From Tubulanus polymorphus (taxonomy: Eukaryota > Nemertea > Palaeonemertea > Tubulaniformes > Tubulanidae): 64,000 bases of DNA. Every line of letters begins with the position of its first letter. Position 1 is the first letter of the stretch. The position numbers and the translations under genes are program-made. The notes beneath the pieces were generated by a model, which worked only from the letters and a program-made list of their open reading frames with translations, did no database searches and had not been told where the DNA came from. Shown here piece after piece: positions 35,886 to 49,224 of this stretch. Location of the stretch: assembly GCF_964204645.1 (NCBI RefSeq), contig NC_134026.1:9807450-9871449 (forward strand). Reading direction: 5' to 3'.

Positions 35886-38800
35886 TCATTTCACTGTAAT
35901 GCTGACAATTCTAACATCGTCATAAGGTTTATCTGTCTTAGGGTTTGTTTTCAAATTTCCGATGTTCTGTACAATTTCCATGCCTTTAACAACGCGGCCA
36001 AAAACTGTATGCTTGTTGTCCAACCAAGGCTAAAACAAAGAGAAATCCATTCAGAATTTGATGAACCAAGAGAATACATTTATTAGTAAGGCTATGGGTA
36101 TGGAATTTTTAAATTCATCAAATGAATTACGCTAAAACATGAAAAGGAAAAAGCTAGCTGAAAACTGCTCTTGAAAACCAGCCTTAAAACATATTTTGAA
36201 AACAGATACTAGTACCGAGTTTCATCAGGTAAGCATGTACAATATCAATGCATCACAATTTCATAATCTTAGAGGCTCTAATTAGGGTACGGATATCAAT
36301 TGTATGTGGTACAGACAGGATTTTTGTACAATGGGAATACAGTCAACTGGGAATTAAATCACTGTGCAAATGGGATTTGTCAAGCAACTGTAATCCTTTG
36401 CAAATCGAGTTGGGTTATGAAATATGTATCAGTACCAATATAAATGAACAAACTGTATATAATTGGATTCAATCTACGCACAGAAGAACGAACAAGCGAA
36501 TAATGATTTGTTTAAGTCTCCCTGGGCTAAAATAAACGATATAAAACTGCGAGAAAGATCAATAAAAAAACTTTAAAATTTTTTGTCTTCATCTAAAAAA
36601 CATTATCGTAAAGACTGAAAATTCTGAATCCTTAATTTCATCTTTCTTTTTTATTGTAGCAATTATTTGCGACATTATAACAAATTCTACCTCTTCACAT
36701 TTGAATAGATTGAGATGCATTATCCCTACGATCATTTTATAGGATAAGCTGTGTTTCTTTTCTAAGTCGTGGAAAATCTCTAGTCCCATATTAACTGAAT
36801 TACACACCGTTAACTGTTTGAAGTATTTTTTTCTTATCCACAGACTTTCAGTTTTGCCAAATCAGGTTGAAAAGAGCATTGACTATTGCTGTTATCATGC
36901 ATTACTTTCATTCATTGAAATATATCTCTGATACAAATTCCTTACCTAATATCCAAGAAAAAAGGGCGGATCTAGGAATTTGTGAAATTTAGAAAAGGGG
37001 GTGCGCATTTCTGAGATACATGTATCCCTAAAGTTTTGTAAGAGCGGTAAATAAAGTATAAAGTGTGTTGTAAAGGAAAAATGTTTCAAAAAGGTCAAAA
37101 TTTTAAAAGAATCTTTTCTCAATTTTGAAAAAAAAATTAAGGACACGTGGGGGAGCGCTCGACCCTAGCGCACCCATCTAAATCCGCCCCTGAGAAATCA
37201 TAGATAACCTATGTTTATATGACTACTTTACTTACTGTAGGTGCTACTGTGATAAAAAACTGAGAACCGTTAGTATTTGGCCCAGCATTGGCCATACTTA
37301 ACGTGTAAGGTCTATCGTGTCGCAAAGATGGATGGAATTCATCTTCAAATTCGCCGCCCCATATGCTCTCACCTCCAGTACCATTTCCTAAAATATCAAG
37401 AAGTACATAAAATGTAAAAATACATAAGATCCACAATTCACGCATCGAAATAAAGAAGTACTGGTATGAATTATATCTAAACATTCTGACGCTTTTAGAT
37501 TGTGCCCTTCTGGAAGACAGAATATTCTTCTCAATATATTGCTGCCATTAATGAGACTTAAGAATAGGCAGAAACGTTCTAAAAAAGAAAGCTTCCACAA
37601 GGGCACAAAAATGGTATGGTAACATCGGGACTGATTGGGCAGCATCCTCGCTTGCCAGTGGTCCGGTATCGCTCCCGCACTCTCTTCCACCAGCCCCCTG
37701 GCCCCACGATGCGTGATTTCATTACTGGCGCTGTTGCGCATGACGTCAATTATCGATTTGCGAAATACTTCCTTGTTCGGTAAAACGTTCGCTGATTGGC
37801 CCATTTAACGGGAAAACCAACAGAAGCCTAACGTTGTTTGTTACAGACTCTGTGATTGGCCCGACCTGATTCTGGTCGGCTAGTAACGACTCCAACAACT
37901 CGTGAGGTCAAGGGGTTCGTGGAACGCCTTTAGCTTAGTGGGTTCGAATCCCTTGACGGGTGAGGATGAGTGGGCAGATCCCATCTTCCCATGCATGGGT
38001 TTGAATCTGATGATTCGGAACCTCAACCGCAATACGAACCATTACCTTTGGAAAGTTGGATTCAAACCTGGTTTACACATATGTCATTGAGTTTGGAGGA
38101 CAGGGCTCAAACCTGCTTCAAATGAAGACATAGCAACATAAAAGTCGATTACAATAATAGATTATTAACAACGTACCAAATGGGTCACCAGTTTGCACCA
38201 TAAATCCTTTAATCACACGATGAAAGATGTGGTTATTGTAGTATCCATTTCTACTGTGCACACAGAAGTTTTCTATGCTCCGAGGACACCTAAATATACA
38301 AATGCCGTGCATGCCGTTGTAACTATGCTGTTGAAACCAGAATACTTCTTGGTTTGTTGTTTAAATTTCAGAGACCACAAAATCTAAGTAATTTAGGAAT
38401 ACAATCCAACTGGTTCATGAGAAGTCTATGGCATACATCCTAAGAACAAGCAGACCCTTAGCTATGTCAGTAACTTGTAAACTTCAAACAATCTAAGCTC
38501 CATATGGATAGTTTTAGGTTTATACAGCACAAACTTGAAAAAGAGACACAAATGTGATTGCAGGATTATTTGCATTGTTTTTGATTCTGCAGTGTAATTG
38601 GTGCTGAAGAGATTCTTAACTCCAAAATAAGAGTCAAATTTAAGTCATTAAGAAACTTGATTCTGATTATGGAAGAAAATACAGATTCGGCAGTATGTTT
38701 GTGTTAGCTATCATCAGATAGATCATACAGTATAAGCCTAGAGATAGAATTAAGGTACTTACTCTTTGGCAAATAATTTACAGTGAATGTCACCCAACGA

Positions 38801-41800
38801 TGTGTGAATAGTACAGGTATTGCCCAAACGAGAAACACTAGATTCCTGAAAATAATAGAGAATACACATGAAAACTTATCTGCTCCTGAGAATTTGTCTA
38901 TAAATCGACTTTCTTGTTGTTCACAATTCTTTTTGTAGTTTGTACCTGAGTTGCAGCTACAAGTTCTTCCTTGGTTGGCTTCTCATTGAATATATCTCGA
39001 TCTGCATCAGCGCTGTAAATCAACAATCAGATTGACAGATGAATGAAAAATATCTACAGCATTGTCTGTCAAAATCGATCACTCAAGTTCAATCGTTGAT
39101 GTGACTTTTGGAGCTAAGTTAATTGATGAGGACACTGCCCCGCAGTTCACGATTACAGCATAAATATTCAACTCTAGGCACGAAACATCGAAAATGAACC
39201 CACTTTGGCTCTATGCCGAACGCAGCCCTGAAGGAAATTTCAGAACGATTTCAGAGATTTGGAATGTTCTGAAGGGTTAACGGTACTTAAGTTAGTAACT
39301 TTTTGTAAAACTGGGCATTTGGCATAATCAACATAACCCAAGATGAGCCTAAATTACAAATAAACTACCATGAAATCCATGAGGACTATGATTTAGTTCC
39401 CATTTGCCATTTCTATATTTTCAAGGACATCATGATAAGATAAATGGTTATCCTCCTAAACCATCTGAAAACTGGTCAAGTGGATGTATCTACTCTCTCA
39501 ATTCATTTAAAATACACAAACATTTGATCGATTCCATAGTTCTCGAATAAGATTTGTCACCAGGGTAAAAACCTTGGAAATTAACTGTAGAGTCAAATTT
39601 CACCGAGAACAGTGGAACTGATTCTAATTGACCACACACCTCTTAGTATCATCCGGTTCTCTACGGGTGAATAAATAAAATCGATTCTTCTTGAACGCCG
39701 TACAAAATAAAGTTGGATCTGGATCGATGTTTTGAAGCGCTGGGTTATCGGACGCTTGCATTTCTACAGTGATCGAAGTATTATAACGTTTCGCGTGTCC
39801 CTGGAACAGTGCGATTTGAACGAATCGGGCATTCTCCGGCTTTCCAAGAAACTTCACACACATGTTCGTATGAAGATTTACAACTGAAAATATGAACAAG
39901 ATGCACTGATTATATTTCCAAGATACGATTAGGGAGAGTGTAAGGGTCAGGTTAGCAAAATTTAAGGTTTCTTTTCTTCACCTTACATCCCTAGGACTTC
40001 CTATCAGTTAAAACCCACGCCCGAGTTCCACACTAGTAACATCTGTTCCGTTCCTGGCAGGAATGTTGGGTTTGTAAGGGACACCAAAGCATCAATTCAA
40101 ATAAATCCATCATAATAAAAACCAGATAGGAGGGATAATCATCCTTAACTCAAGATCAAAATACATGCACTTTAGCTTTTTTAGCTTTTGACATAAGGCT
40201 TATTAAACAGCAATCCATCCACCTAATTCATACAAATTTCATATTGCTATCTACATTCTATTATTCAGTGGTCAGGCATTCAAAAATAATTCTTAAACAT
40301 ATATCCAAATATACTGTTATATAAAATCGAATGACAAATAAATCATATATGATCATATCAATATCATATCAGATATATCATATCTGTAGATTAAGATATT
40401 GGTTTATCATGACATTGGTTCAACGGTGTTTTTGTATGACACTTACCCTTCACACCCAACATCGTTGAGTACATGATAAAGTTACCACTTTGATCAAATA
40501 CTGCAAAAGAAAGTCACAAAACTCTGGTGAACTACTTCGAAATCTTCAAAACTTTGAAACTTAAATCAGAGCCTAGTAAGATCGTTAATCAAACAATTTA
40601 ATCAACGAAGTAACAGAAGTAGATTAAACAGACCTAAGTTACACAATGAAAATGCATCTGATTTTTCGAGTTCTCGCTCAATTGCCACTCTTCTTCCGAA
40701 TTCCATGTTCGCTAACTGTGGTTTTCTCTGTAATTGTATTTTGTATAAATCATTAATGCCAGATGTAAAGTGATATACTAGGTTTCTCTTATCATGCAAT
40801 TTGATGAACAGCCTTTAAGGCTGGCTTATGTCGACAAGCAACGCGACGCCTACCCACGCAACTGGGTTTATCGCCGATAAGCGGCAACTAGCAGCCTACG
40901 AGAGGCCGCCAGTTGCTGCTCTATCGGTTCGACATAAGCCGGCTTGCGACGGCAACCCGACGCCTACCGACTCGTCACAAGCCGTATCCGGCTAGTTGCC
41001 CATGTTCTACTCCGGCCTACGGTAGGCGGACAGTTGCTTTCAATCGCAACCGACATAAGCTCATCTGCGACGCGACGGAACTGAGCGCAAGGGTTCCAGC
41101 CAATAAGAGACCGCATATACAAAGTACAAGTTATGACCGCTAGTTAGCGTCATTCGTAATTAGTAAAATTCAAGTATTTCGAAACGTAAACCAAACCTTC
41201 AGCAGGGCAGATGACTGGACCGAAGATCTAGAAGCGAAATTGGTAGAATTATGGTGTGAGCGGCCATCTTTATATGTCGCTAGCACATTGTATTCAAAAC
41301 AGAATCAGAAAGATAAAGATCTTAAAGAAATAACTTTTCTAATAGAAATATATTTCCCAATAATTCAAAATAAATCAAATTTATTCTCAAAATGCTTATC
41401 ACGTGACCATCTGAGCCGTTGCAGTTGCCAGTAATCGTAACCGACATAAGCAGGGGAGCAACTGGGAGGATCTCGTATCCCGATAGTCGGCCTCAGTTGC
41501 TGCGAATCGGAGCGCAGTCGACATAAGCTGGGCTGCGATCACGGTTGCTCTCAGTTGCATCGGTAGGAGTCAGTAGGCGTCGCGTTGCTCGTCGACATAA
41601 GCCAGCCTTTAGAGATGCAGTACATCATATCGTAATTCTTTGTACTTTATATAAGAGAGTTGCGAGATCAGATAGGGCCTAATATAATTAATTTAATAGT
41701 TTCAACTGCTATCACAAAGACATTTTTTCTGTCACTGAAACACTTTTTCGTTTTGCACACCAATTTTCGTTCTTTCTATTTGATTAATCGTAAATAGGAC

Positions 41801-44800
41801 TCTTTATATTACAGCAGAACCTCGTATAACCCTTAACCAGTTTGATCTAAACAGCATATTTTCCATAAACAAGGAAGCGTGTAACATGCTGGTACTAGTT
41901 TCTAGTGATTCGCATTGAAAATTCTAAACTAAAAATCAAAATTTTGTAAAAGCAAATAGGAAAAATTGCCATTAGTTAATTAATTGTATTGTTAATTCAT
42001 TGTAACAAAAAAACTATTGGTAAACTCTAATAATCATATTTTCCAGCAATCTGGTGGACCAGGTTTACAGACCAGTCTTAACGTCAGATTACCCATAGCT
42101 GAATTAACCCTAGGTTTTAGAAAATCGAAACTGGTGTGGAAGTTACTGCAAAGAGGTTCTACTGTATATAGACAAAGATGCTGGTTACAAAAATAGTTAT
42201 AATTTGCTTTTCTGCTTTACCTGTTGTAATTCAGTAAATGTTTGCAATGATTCATCCAATACTTTCGTTAATTTACCAGTAAGAAACTTGAATATCCGTA
42301 CCTGAATGTAACAGAAATTTTAGTTCAAGTTCAGGTTCAGTTTATCAGTGATCCCAGATTATTACCATGGTATTTACCCTATAGTTAATTTTCCGCTTGA
42401 TCACTTTTAAAGCAACCGAATTGACATTTTCAGTTAAAACACTAACCCCCTATCAGAATAACTTATTAATTTCATTATTTAAAAAGCAATTCAAGTTTAT
42501 TCAAGGTACGCATTTTCTGTCCATGTTTAACATCTAAATATAGAACACTGTATAAGCAGTTCACCGGGACATTCAACATTCAATAGATAGGAGATTCGAC
42601 TTGACTCTTTAGAGAGAAAAATTTAGTGGTAAATGATTTTCAAAAATTTCAAGACTTAAATCATGCATAACAGATAACAAACTCTTCCACAATACACACA
42701 ATTTTACATACCTTTCGATCAGTTGACAAACAGCCCATTAGTTTGCCATCCGGTGAAAATGCAATATCAATTGGAGAGCATTTGTTCTAAAAAAGAAATA
42801 GAAAATCTGAAATTCTGATGTGAAAAAGCAAAATGAAATTATCTTTTCAAGAAACAGTGAAAACGACTGATAGTATCTCAAATCATCAGTCAACTTATTG
42901 GCCTTCAAATAAGACTCAAATATTAAGACCTTAATAACTGTAAGGTTGTTAGCATAAGGGTGGTTTCAGATGAAATTCAACTGAAATTGAGGATCTAGCC
43001 AGGAATTTTTTCTTTGTTCATACCAAGAAATAATACATTGTCATTAATTCCAAGGTCATTAGAGCATAGTTCCACAGTATTTTACCAACATTTATTAAGT
43101 GGACTTTAAAATGCCTGAATTAGATCAACATCCATATTTTAATGATCTGAATTAAGTGGGTTCGACTTGAAACACAATTTGATTTACTTCTCAATGAAAA
43201 CTATACAAACCTTCGCAAACTCGTACAGGTCGGTATCAGTTTTATATTGCCATCGCACAGTTTTCGGAAATATATAGTCGCACTTGGGTCCAGTCCAGTA
43301 CTCAATCATTCCAGTTTTATCAGCAGATACAACAACTTCGAATATCGGATTAAACTGTTGATTAGGAAAAAATTTCACAAGCTCAAAAAACCCCTAAGAA
43401 TTTTTTACATCCTTGTCATTCAATTTCAATTTATTTCATAAGAAAGCATATTACACCCATTACCCCATCCTCCCTCAGCAGGGATTTGAAGATGGCATTG
43501 CTAGAATCAGCCACGACACAAAGCCCTGCCACACTAGTCCAAGTGCTCAGATTTGCTGCGAAAACTTGCGGCGCCAATCAGATTGCCTGTTGTATAATTG
43601 CTGTTAGCAAATTTCATGGATAGACCATAAATGGAAAAACTTGAGCTTCAATTAAACAACATATCTGATTTACTTATACAATGACATCGTCTAAGCTATA
43701 CATGAAGTTGCGCACTTGGGCTTATCGGAGCGCATTTCAGGCCATGGAAGTTTCGATGCCTTCAGCAGTTCGAATCCCTGATGGGGGAGGATGCCATCAT
43801 TTTGGGCGTCACTAGTCCTTGGCTTAGCATTTTGTTTGCCCAACATTAGATGTTGCTACTCCTCATTAAAGAAAAACAAGGTAGCTTGGGAAGGTGGAAT
43901 GAGTCTGCTTTCAAAGCCTGCAATGAACTTTGATAATAAGCTTACTTGTGAAACAGCTTGACTATAAACTGCCGTAATAATATCAAGTTAAACTGCCTAT
44001 AAAGCGAGCTAACAATGACGAAAAAGCAGATTTCATTCACTAACATAGTAAAACATTGTAATAAACATTGAGCTGCCTTACTTTGATTATACTTGGTGAA
44101 CACGAATGCATTCGCTCAATTGTTTTCAATGGTTCTGAGCCTCCCGAACCATCATAGATATGAATCTTCGAATTCTCTTTTTCTGCCCTGAAAAGTCAAC
44201 GTAAATGTGCATCTTAAATGATTATCCATTTAAAAAAACATGAAAAATATCCATAAATTTTAGAAAAGGGGAGGAACTAACACAGCAACTGCTTTTATCG
44301 GATCGCCTCCGGCGTATATCCAGGCAACGGCTTTCGGAATGTAACCCAGTTTCACCATGTTGATCATATCTGTAAATATAGCATTATAACAGCATCAGAT
44401 GATATTTTACAACGGGCCGGTTGAAACAACAAAGTTTAAAAACTGTAACATTCGGTTTGACCTGTAATACAGTAACCTATACCCCCTTACTAGGGGTTGG
44501 TCTTCTTTTCAATTGATTTATTCTATAAAGATGATTCATTTTGGAGTTTTTTCATTTGTCTTCAATTTAATTCATAACTCAAGCTGAGTTTCCACTGCAC
44601 CGGTATTTAGTTTAGCAATGGTTTCCTAGATGTTACCATAATTAAAACTTAAAAACTGTTAAATCTTTTAATGTCTGAGCTTCAATCTTAAGATAATCTA
44701 GTTCAGCCAATACCCAGTTCCTAATAAGGAGGTGAGCTACTAGATTCAGCGCTTATGAAGTACCGTACTTCGCTGGTGCCGAATTCACCAAAATACAGCG

Positions 44801-47800
44801 CTTACACAGCGTTACGTTCACACTATGAGTCGGCAATTCGGCACTTAGTAAGCCCAGTATAGTAGTCATCCAGTGTGCCAATAGAGGGGAGTGTAATTAG
44901 TGTTTAGTGTTTTGTACTATGCGGATGTAAATACACGGCTAGCTAAGCACCGAATCTTCGTTCACACTACAGAAAATACGCGGCCAGCTCAGTTCCATAC
45001 TGAGATCGGGTTTTCGGCGCGGAATCGCATTCCGCACTTAATAAGCCGCGTATTTCAGTACGGAACTGAATAAGCCACTAAATGGCCTCGAATAATTTCC
45101 AAGTGTGAATGCTTAGCACTGTGCTGAAATCCTAATGTGAACGCAGCTATTCTTGGCTTCTATTGTATAAATCGAGTGTGTTTAAATCAAAGTGTGTGTG
45201 TTTAGTAGCAATAGTAACTGTACCGGCAGATCTAAGGGGATTGGAGAGAAATAGGAAAAGTTGTTCTTACCAAAATTAACAACATCAAATACTTTCATCG
45301 CTTTGTCTTCTGATATTGTAGCACATAGTTCACCATTACAGCTCACAGACAGCGCTAATATTGATCCTACAATTTCAAATAAATATATTCTATGTCATTA
45401 GTAATTTCTGTGTACCTTGAGAACATCAAGGCACCCTTCAAGGCACCTTCAATTTTCTTAAGACCAGTGATCATGAGTGGCTAGCCAATTCTAAGCTATT
45501 AACACAGCACACCAACGAAATTTATAATCCATCCAAAAATACTTTGATTATAACAACTAACCTAGGTGACTGCGGAAATGTTTCACAAATTCAATTCCTT
45601 GGTCCAGTTTCTTCCAGAACTTCACATGGCCATCACAGCTGCCAGTAATTATAAAATCAGTCCTAGCAACAAATGCAAAATTACATGTTTTATAACATGG
45701 CAACTCTATTACCCCTAAGACTGAAATTTGAAGAAACTATTGCTTGAAAAATCTTACTTTGTAATGGCAATATGCGTGATAACATCTCTGTGCATATAAC
45801 TTCGTTCATAAGATTCAGATTCCGGAAGATTTTGTAAATAAATGTGTTCAAAATCTAACACTAGAATGTGGAGAAAAAAGGTACACTGTTTTGATATTCA
45901 ATTCATAGTCCAAATAATAGGAATAGATATAAAGCATAGTATCATCAATATCTATCTACTAATTCATGAAGCTTGTTATTTTTGTCTGCATCCTGCTTTT
46001 TCTTTTTATATTTCGTTCAATTTTTTCTATTATTATATCTCAAATTGTTCTGAATATGACCCGTAGAATTTTACAGTCTGAATGAACCATTGTATTTATA
46101 TCTATTTTACACTCTCTGTAGGATTACCAAAGTATGATATGAAAATACAACTTAAAACTCTGACCCGACGATCATTCGAATAAAATCATCCCAGATAAAG
46201 ATTGAATAATAATTGATTGCATGACATGGTGCGCTATTCAAATTTTATTCAAACTAAAACCTGAGGATACTTGACAATTGACAATTCGAATAAGGAGACT
46301 ATTCTTCAATTTGATATATGAAATTGAAGAATAGTTTCGTTATTCGGATGACTATTTATATAGACGTCTTTATATATAGATGTCAGATGTATATATATAG
46401 CAGATGTCGGTGCTTTGATTAAAAATAGGCCTACACATTATTTAAATACACAAATGCATCACGGCGCCATATTCTATTCATATCAATTAACCTCTAAAAC
46501 TAATAACCTGAGTCTGAGCGACCCGGAACTTGTGGAGCTGTCCCCCTCAATGCCTAGATAATTTTGAAAAATCCCTAGGAAAATGGTGGAATTGACATCA
46601 TTTGAGCAATGGTTTAAGTAAAAATTATGACAGCCTGAGTAGTAGTGCTGCGGCCAGGATGAGGTGTTGGTAATTTTAATGAGATACCTGCAAAATAAGG
46701 GAAAACTTAGCACATCATTTATCAAATATTAGTCTTTATGATTTACAATTTGTGAAGCAACAATCTTATGGGGCTACTGCAAAAAGTCCCGAACCATATT
46801 CTTATCTTCTTAATTCAGCAAACAGTGAGAGTTATCCGAACGCTACATAAGTCGATGTGAAAAGATTTGCTGATCTTGCGCTAAAGAAATGCTTGCTCAA
46901 GCAAAACTGGCGCACTTTTACAGCGGCAAACTTAACAAATTTTCGGTAGGCATTAGTCCTTTTTCCATTCCTTTGTGGATATTTTGCCAATGCGGCATTA
47001 TCTTAGTAGACGCTATTTTGCCAATGGCTATATATAATAAGATATAGTAATAAAATATAACAATAGGATCATTATATTGGGTTTTGGGTTTCGACAGGGT
47101 AAGGGTCTAGAGGGTTAGGGTTAGGATTAGGATGAGGTTTAGGGTCCGTTTTAAACCTGTTCTCCACACTTTCCTTGAATTTTCTAAGTCGCGCACCTCA
47201 GTGCACATGTGCGGCGTCAATTAGCCAATCAGAACGCGCCATTGGCAAAATAGTGTAAAAAGGAATAATGCCGCATTGGCAAAATATCACCTGCCTAAAA
47301 TTAAAGTTCAAGTTGTTTACTCCCACCCCCTAGTCTGAATACCAGTCGTTTTTACTGGTTCCCTAAAAAGTCTGACGCTAAAGTATCATATAGCTGTTAA
47401 CTCCTGTTAATTGCAATGCAACAACTGATTTTAGTGTCAAATCAAACCTTTGTACTCAAATAAATTAATTAGTTACCTTGTTAACTTAGAAAACGTGTTT
47501 TATAATAATATTTTTGATGATTTAAATCGCGAACCGCAGAATCTATTGATTTGATTTGAATTGATTGCCACAATCGGGATTTCCAATACGGACTTAATTA
47601 ATAAAATGTGAAAATTCAATAGGCCTATGTCTCTCTAAAATTACTCTAAATGTTATTTTTTGTTCATAAAACGCATAAATTTTGGTAAATTTTAACCTTT
47701 AGAATTTGAAACAAGAATAATATCTGCATTGGCATCAATGTCAGTCCAAGTTCAAGTCCGAATCCGTAATTTACACTCCCATCATGCACCACGAAAAGCC

Positions 47801-49224
47801 GCCATATTTGTTATGTTGCTTCACTATTTTGAGGCGACTAGTCAAAAGTTTTGAGCTACTATGATCGTCAAAAGCTACTTAGGATTACAAATTTATGTAC
47901 AAACAATAATTAACTTCCATTTGATTAGAGAACAGTCAGTTTATGGTAAGTTGATGGTGTTTTAAGGGGTGAAATAGACGCTTAAAGCCTCGTCCCTCAA
48001 AATGAGGGACGAAAATTAACCTTATATGAGCACCTTCGCCCTAGACATTGTTTGTAGAATGACGGCTAGGTACTAGACTAGATACGCCCCTGCTCAATTT
48101 TATGAACCATATGAAATTGGTCCAGATTAATCATGACAGTTTTTCTTTTAGTCAAGTGCAGAAAACCCAGGCTAGATTAATCAACAATCATCAGTAAAAG
48201 TGCAGATCCGCACCTCTCGTGATTGACGCAATATACTGAATTATAAATCACTGTTCTAGCTTCAGAATGTCTCACGGAATCCAATGCAATGATTTGTATT
48301 ATGATATCTTCACTAGAAAGTAGATTTTTGGCGAGGTTTTTACCTCGGAACTGATTTGTCAAAAGGACGCCATATTGGATTGGTAAATCTAAAATGAAGA
48401 TTTGTCTTAAGTATTTGCTGAAACAATGTGAAGGTAATCAGCGCATAAAACTAATCACTTTTTTGTCAACTGTCACTGGGGCACAGGCACTTGAATATGG
48501 GCTTTGATAATGGATAAATATTTAATAATTCACCAGCGATATCTCCGTAATGCTTAAATCTACCAGCAATTATCGGGATAGCCAAACACTGCTGATGATT
48601 GCTGAAGTACCTCCCAAGTGTCAATTTTTATCCTGAAATAAAAGGAGCGCCCATAATTTCAATTGTAGATGATTTTTTGGAAACATTGACACTGTTTTAG
48701 CTCCATTAAAGATTTTAACTGCCTGTGACTGGGGTTATTCATTCTAGCCAAATTGTCTTATATGTTCGTTGAAATTGAAAAGAAATTTCCATTTTTCTTC
48801 CTCAAATTGCGTAGTTCATGAAACATTGTTTCAGCAAATATTCTAAACAAATCTTCACATCAGATTTACCCATCCAATATGGTGTCTGGTTCAAAATCGT
48901 GACGATCTCGAGACAGTCAAAATCCAGGCTAAAAATCTACGTTCTAGTGAAGATATCATCAAATAAACCACTGTACTGAATTGCTGATGACATTTCGACT
49001 CTAAAACAGCGTTATTTAATGTAAATTTATTGAACCATTTATGAGAGGTGCGGATCTGCACTTTTACCCAATGGCAATCATCAATTAATTGTCAATTGCA
49101 ACAACTTACCTTTGCGCTTCTTTGGTTTTTCTGCTTCACTCAGGGAAGGCCCTATCAATTCATCATCGTCTTCTTCAACATTCTCATCATCTAGAGACCG
49201 TTTGTTACTGACTTCGTCGGTCAT
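35886..49224 (-). CDS. PPWD1: Peptidylprolyl isomerase with WD40 repeats, complete
   Basis: Exons on the minus strand: 49224-49110, 45860-45758, 45662-45562, 45366-45271, 44369-44282, 44187-44082, 43354-43211, 42786-42712, 42301-42221, 40727-40634, 40500-40447, 39883-39640, 39012-38946, 38845-38763, 38289-38177, 37387-37236, 36029-35886. Phases agree throughout, giving 619 aa (human ~646). An acidic, Lys-rich N-terminus ([22 protein letters not shown]) precedes WD40 repeats (residues ~45-300: [39 protein letters not shown]). The C-terminal cyclophilin domain is ~468-619 ([43 protein letters not shown]). Arg, Phe, Gln, Trp and His of the isomerase site are present. PPWD1 is a nuclear spliceosome-associated isomerase. 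The start ATG gives MTDEVSNKR; the frame runs further upstream but without an ATG. Confidence 0.97.
36964..37192. mobile_element. Short TIR element of the GGCGGATC family
   Basis: Starts GGGCGGATCTAGGA and ends CTAAATCCGCCCCTG, in inverted orientation, with AGAAA adjoining both ends. Sits in the PPWD1 intron between exons 16 and 17. Related termini occur at 1856-2076 and 55440-55680. Confidence 0.6.
37930..37975 (+). repeat. tRNA-like SINE fragment (tentative)
   Basis: Contains TAGCTTAGTGG next to GGTTCGAATCCC, resembling the pol III A and B boxes but far too close together for a tRNA gene. A related stretch, GTTCGAATCCCTGATGGG...GAGGATG, occurs at about 43768. Likely remnants of one short repeat family in PPWD1 introns. 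Confidence 0.3.
40818..41608. mobile_element. Harbinger-like non-autonomous element (791 bp)
   Basis: Terminal inverted repeats begin AGGCTGGCTTATGTCGAC and end with its complement; the flanks carry the trinucleotide TTA at 40815-40817 and 41609-41611, the target duplication usual for PIF/Harbinger elements. The ends are GC-rich and internally repetitive, with CGACATAAGC recurring at least five times near GTTGC/GCAAC units. No transposase. It is in the PPWD1 intron between exons 9 and 10. Confidence 0.75.
46256..46350. repeat. Hairpin-forming inverted repeat
   Basis: ACTATTCTTCAATTT and its complement AAATTGAAGAATAGT are separated by about eight bases, with CGAATAA / TTATTCG extending the arms. 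In the long PPWD1 intron 1; probably a MITE core. Confidence 0.6.
46937..47305. mobile_element. Short TIR element with internal TTAGGG-like repeats
   Basis: Left arm GATATTTTGCCAATGCGGCA (46978 on) and right arm TGCCGCATTGGCAAAATATC (to ~47287) are perfect complements, with weaker pairing outside (TTTCGGTAGGC / GCCTAAAAT). A second inner pair, CTATTTTGCCAATGGC / GCCATTGGCAAAATAG, follows. The middle carries a few TTAGGG-like units near 47117-47150. PPWD1 intron 1. Confidence 0.65.
48194..49067. mobile_element. 874-bp element with ~240-bp terminal inverted repeats
   Basis: The left arm (GTAAAAGTGCAGATCCGCAC from 48194 to about 48435) and the right arm (about 48820 to 49067) are imperfect inverted copies. 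CAATCATCA stands directly left of the element and seven bases right of it. Long TIRs with a ~9-bp duplication suggest a Mutator-like MITE, but the seven-base offset leaves this open. No transposase. Located in PPWD1 intron 1, close to exon 1. Confidence 0.65.

Noticed and set aside
37388-37804. 138-codon minus-strand frame in the PPWD1 exon 15-16 intron
   Set aside because: No similarity recognised and no phase-compatible junction with the flanking PPWD1 exons, which join directly in frame.
47100-47155. Interstitial telomere tract
   Set aside because: Only two or three TTAGGG-like units, inside a TIR element; too short to mean a chromosome fusion.
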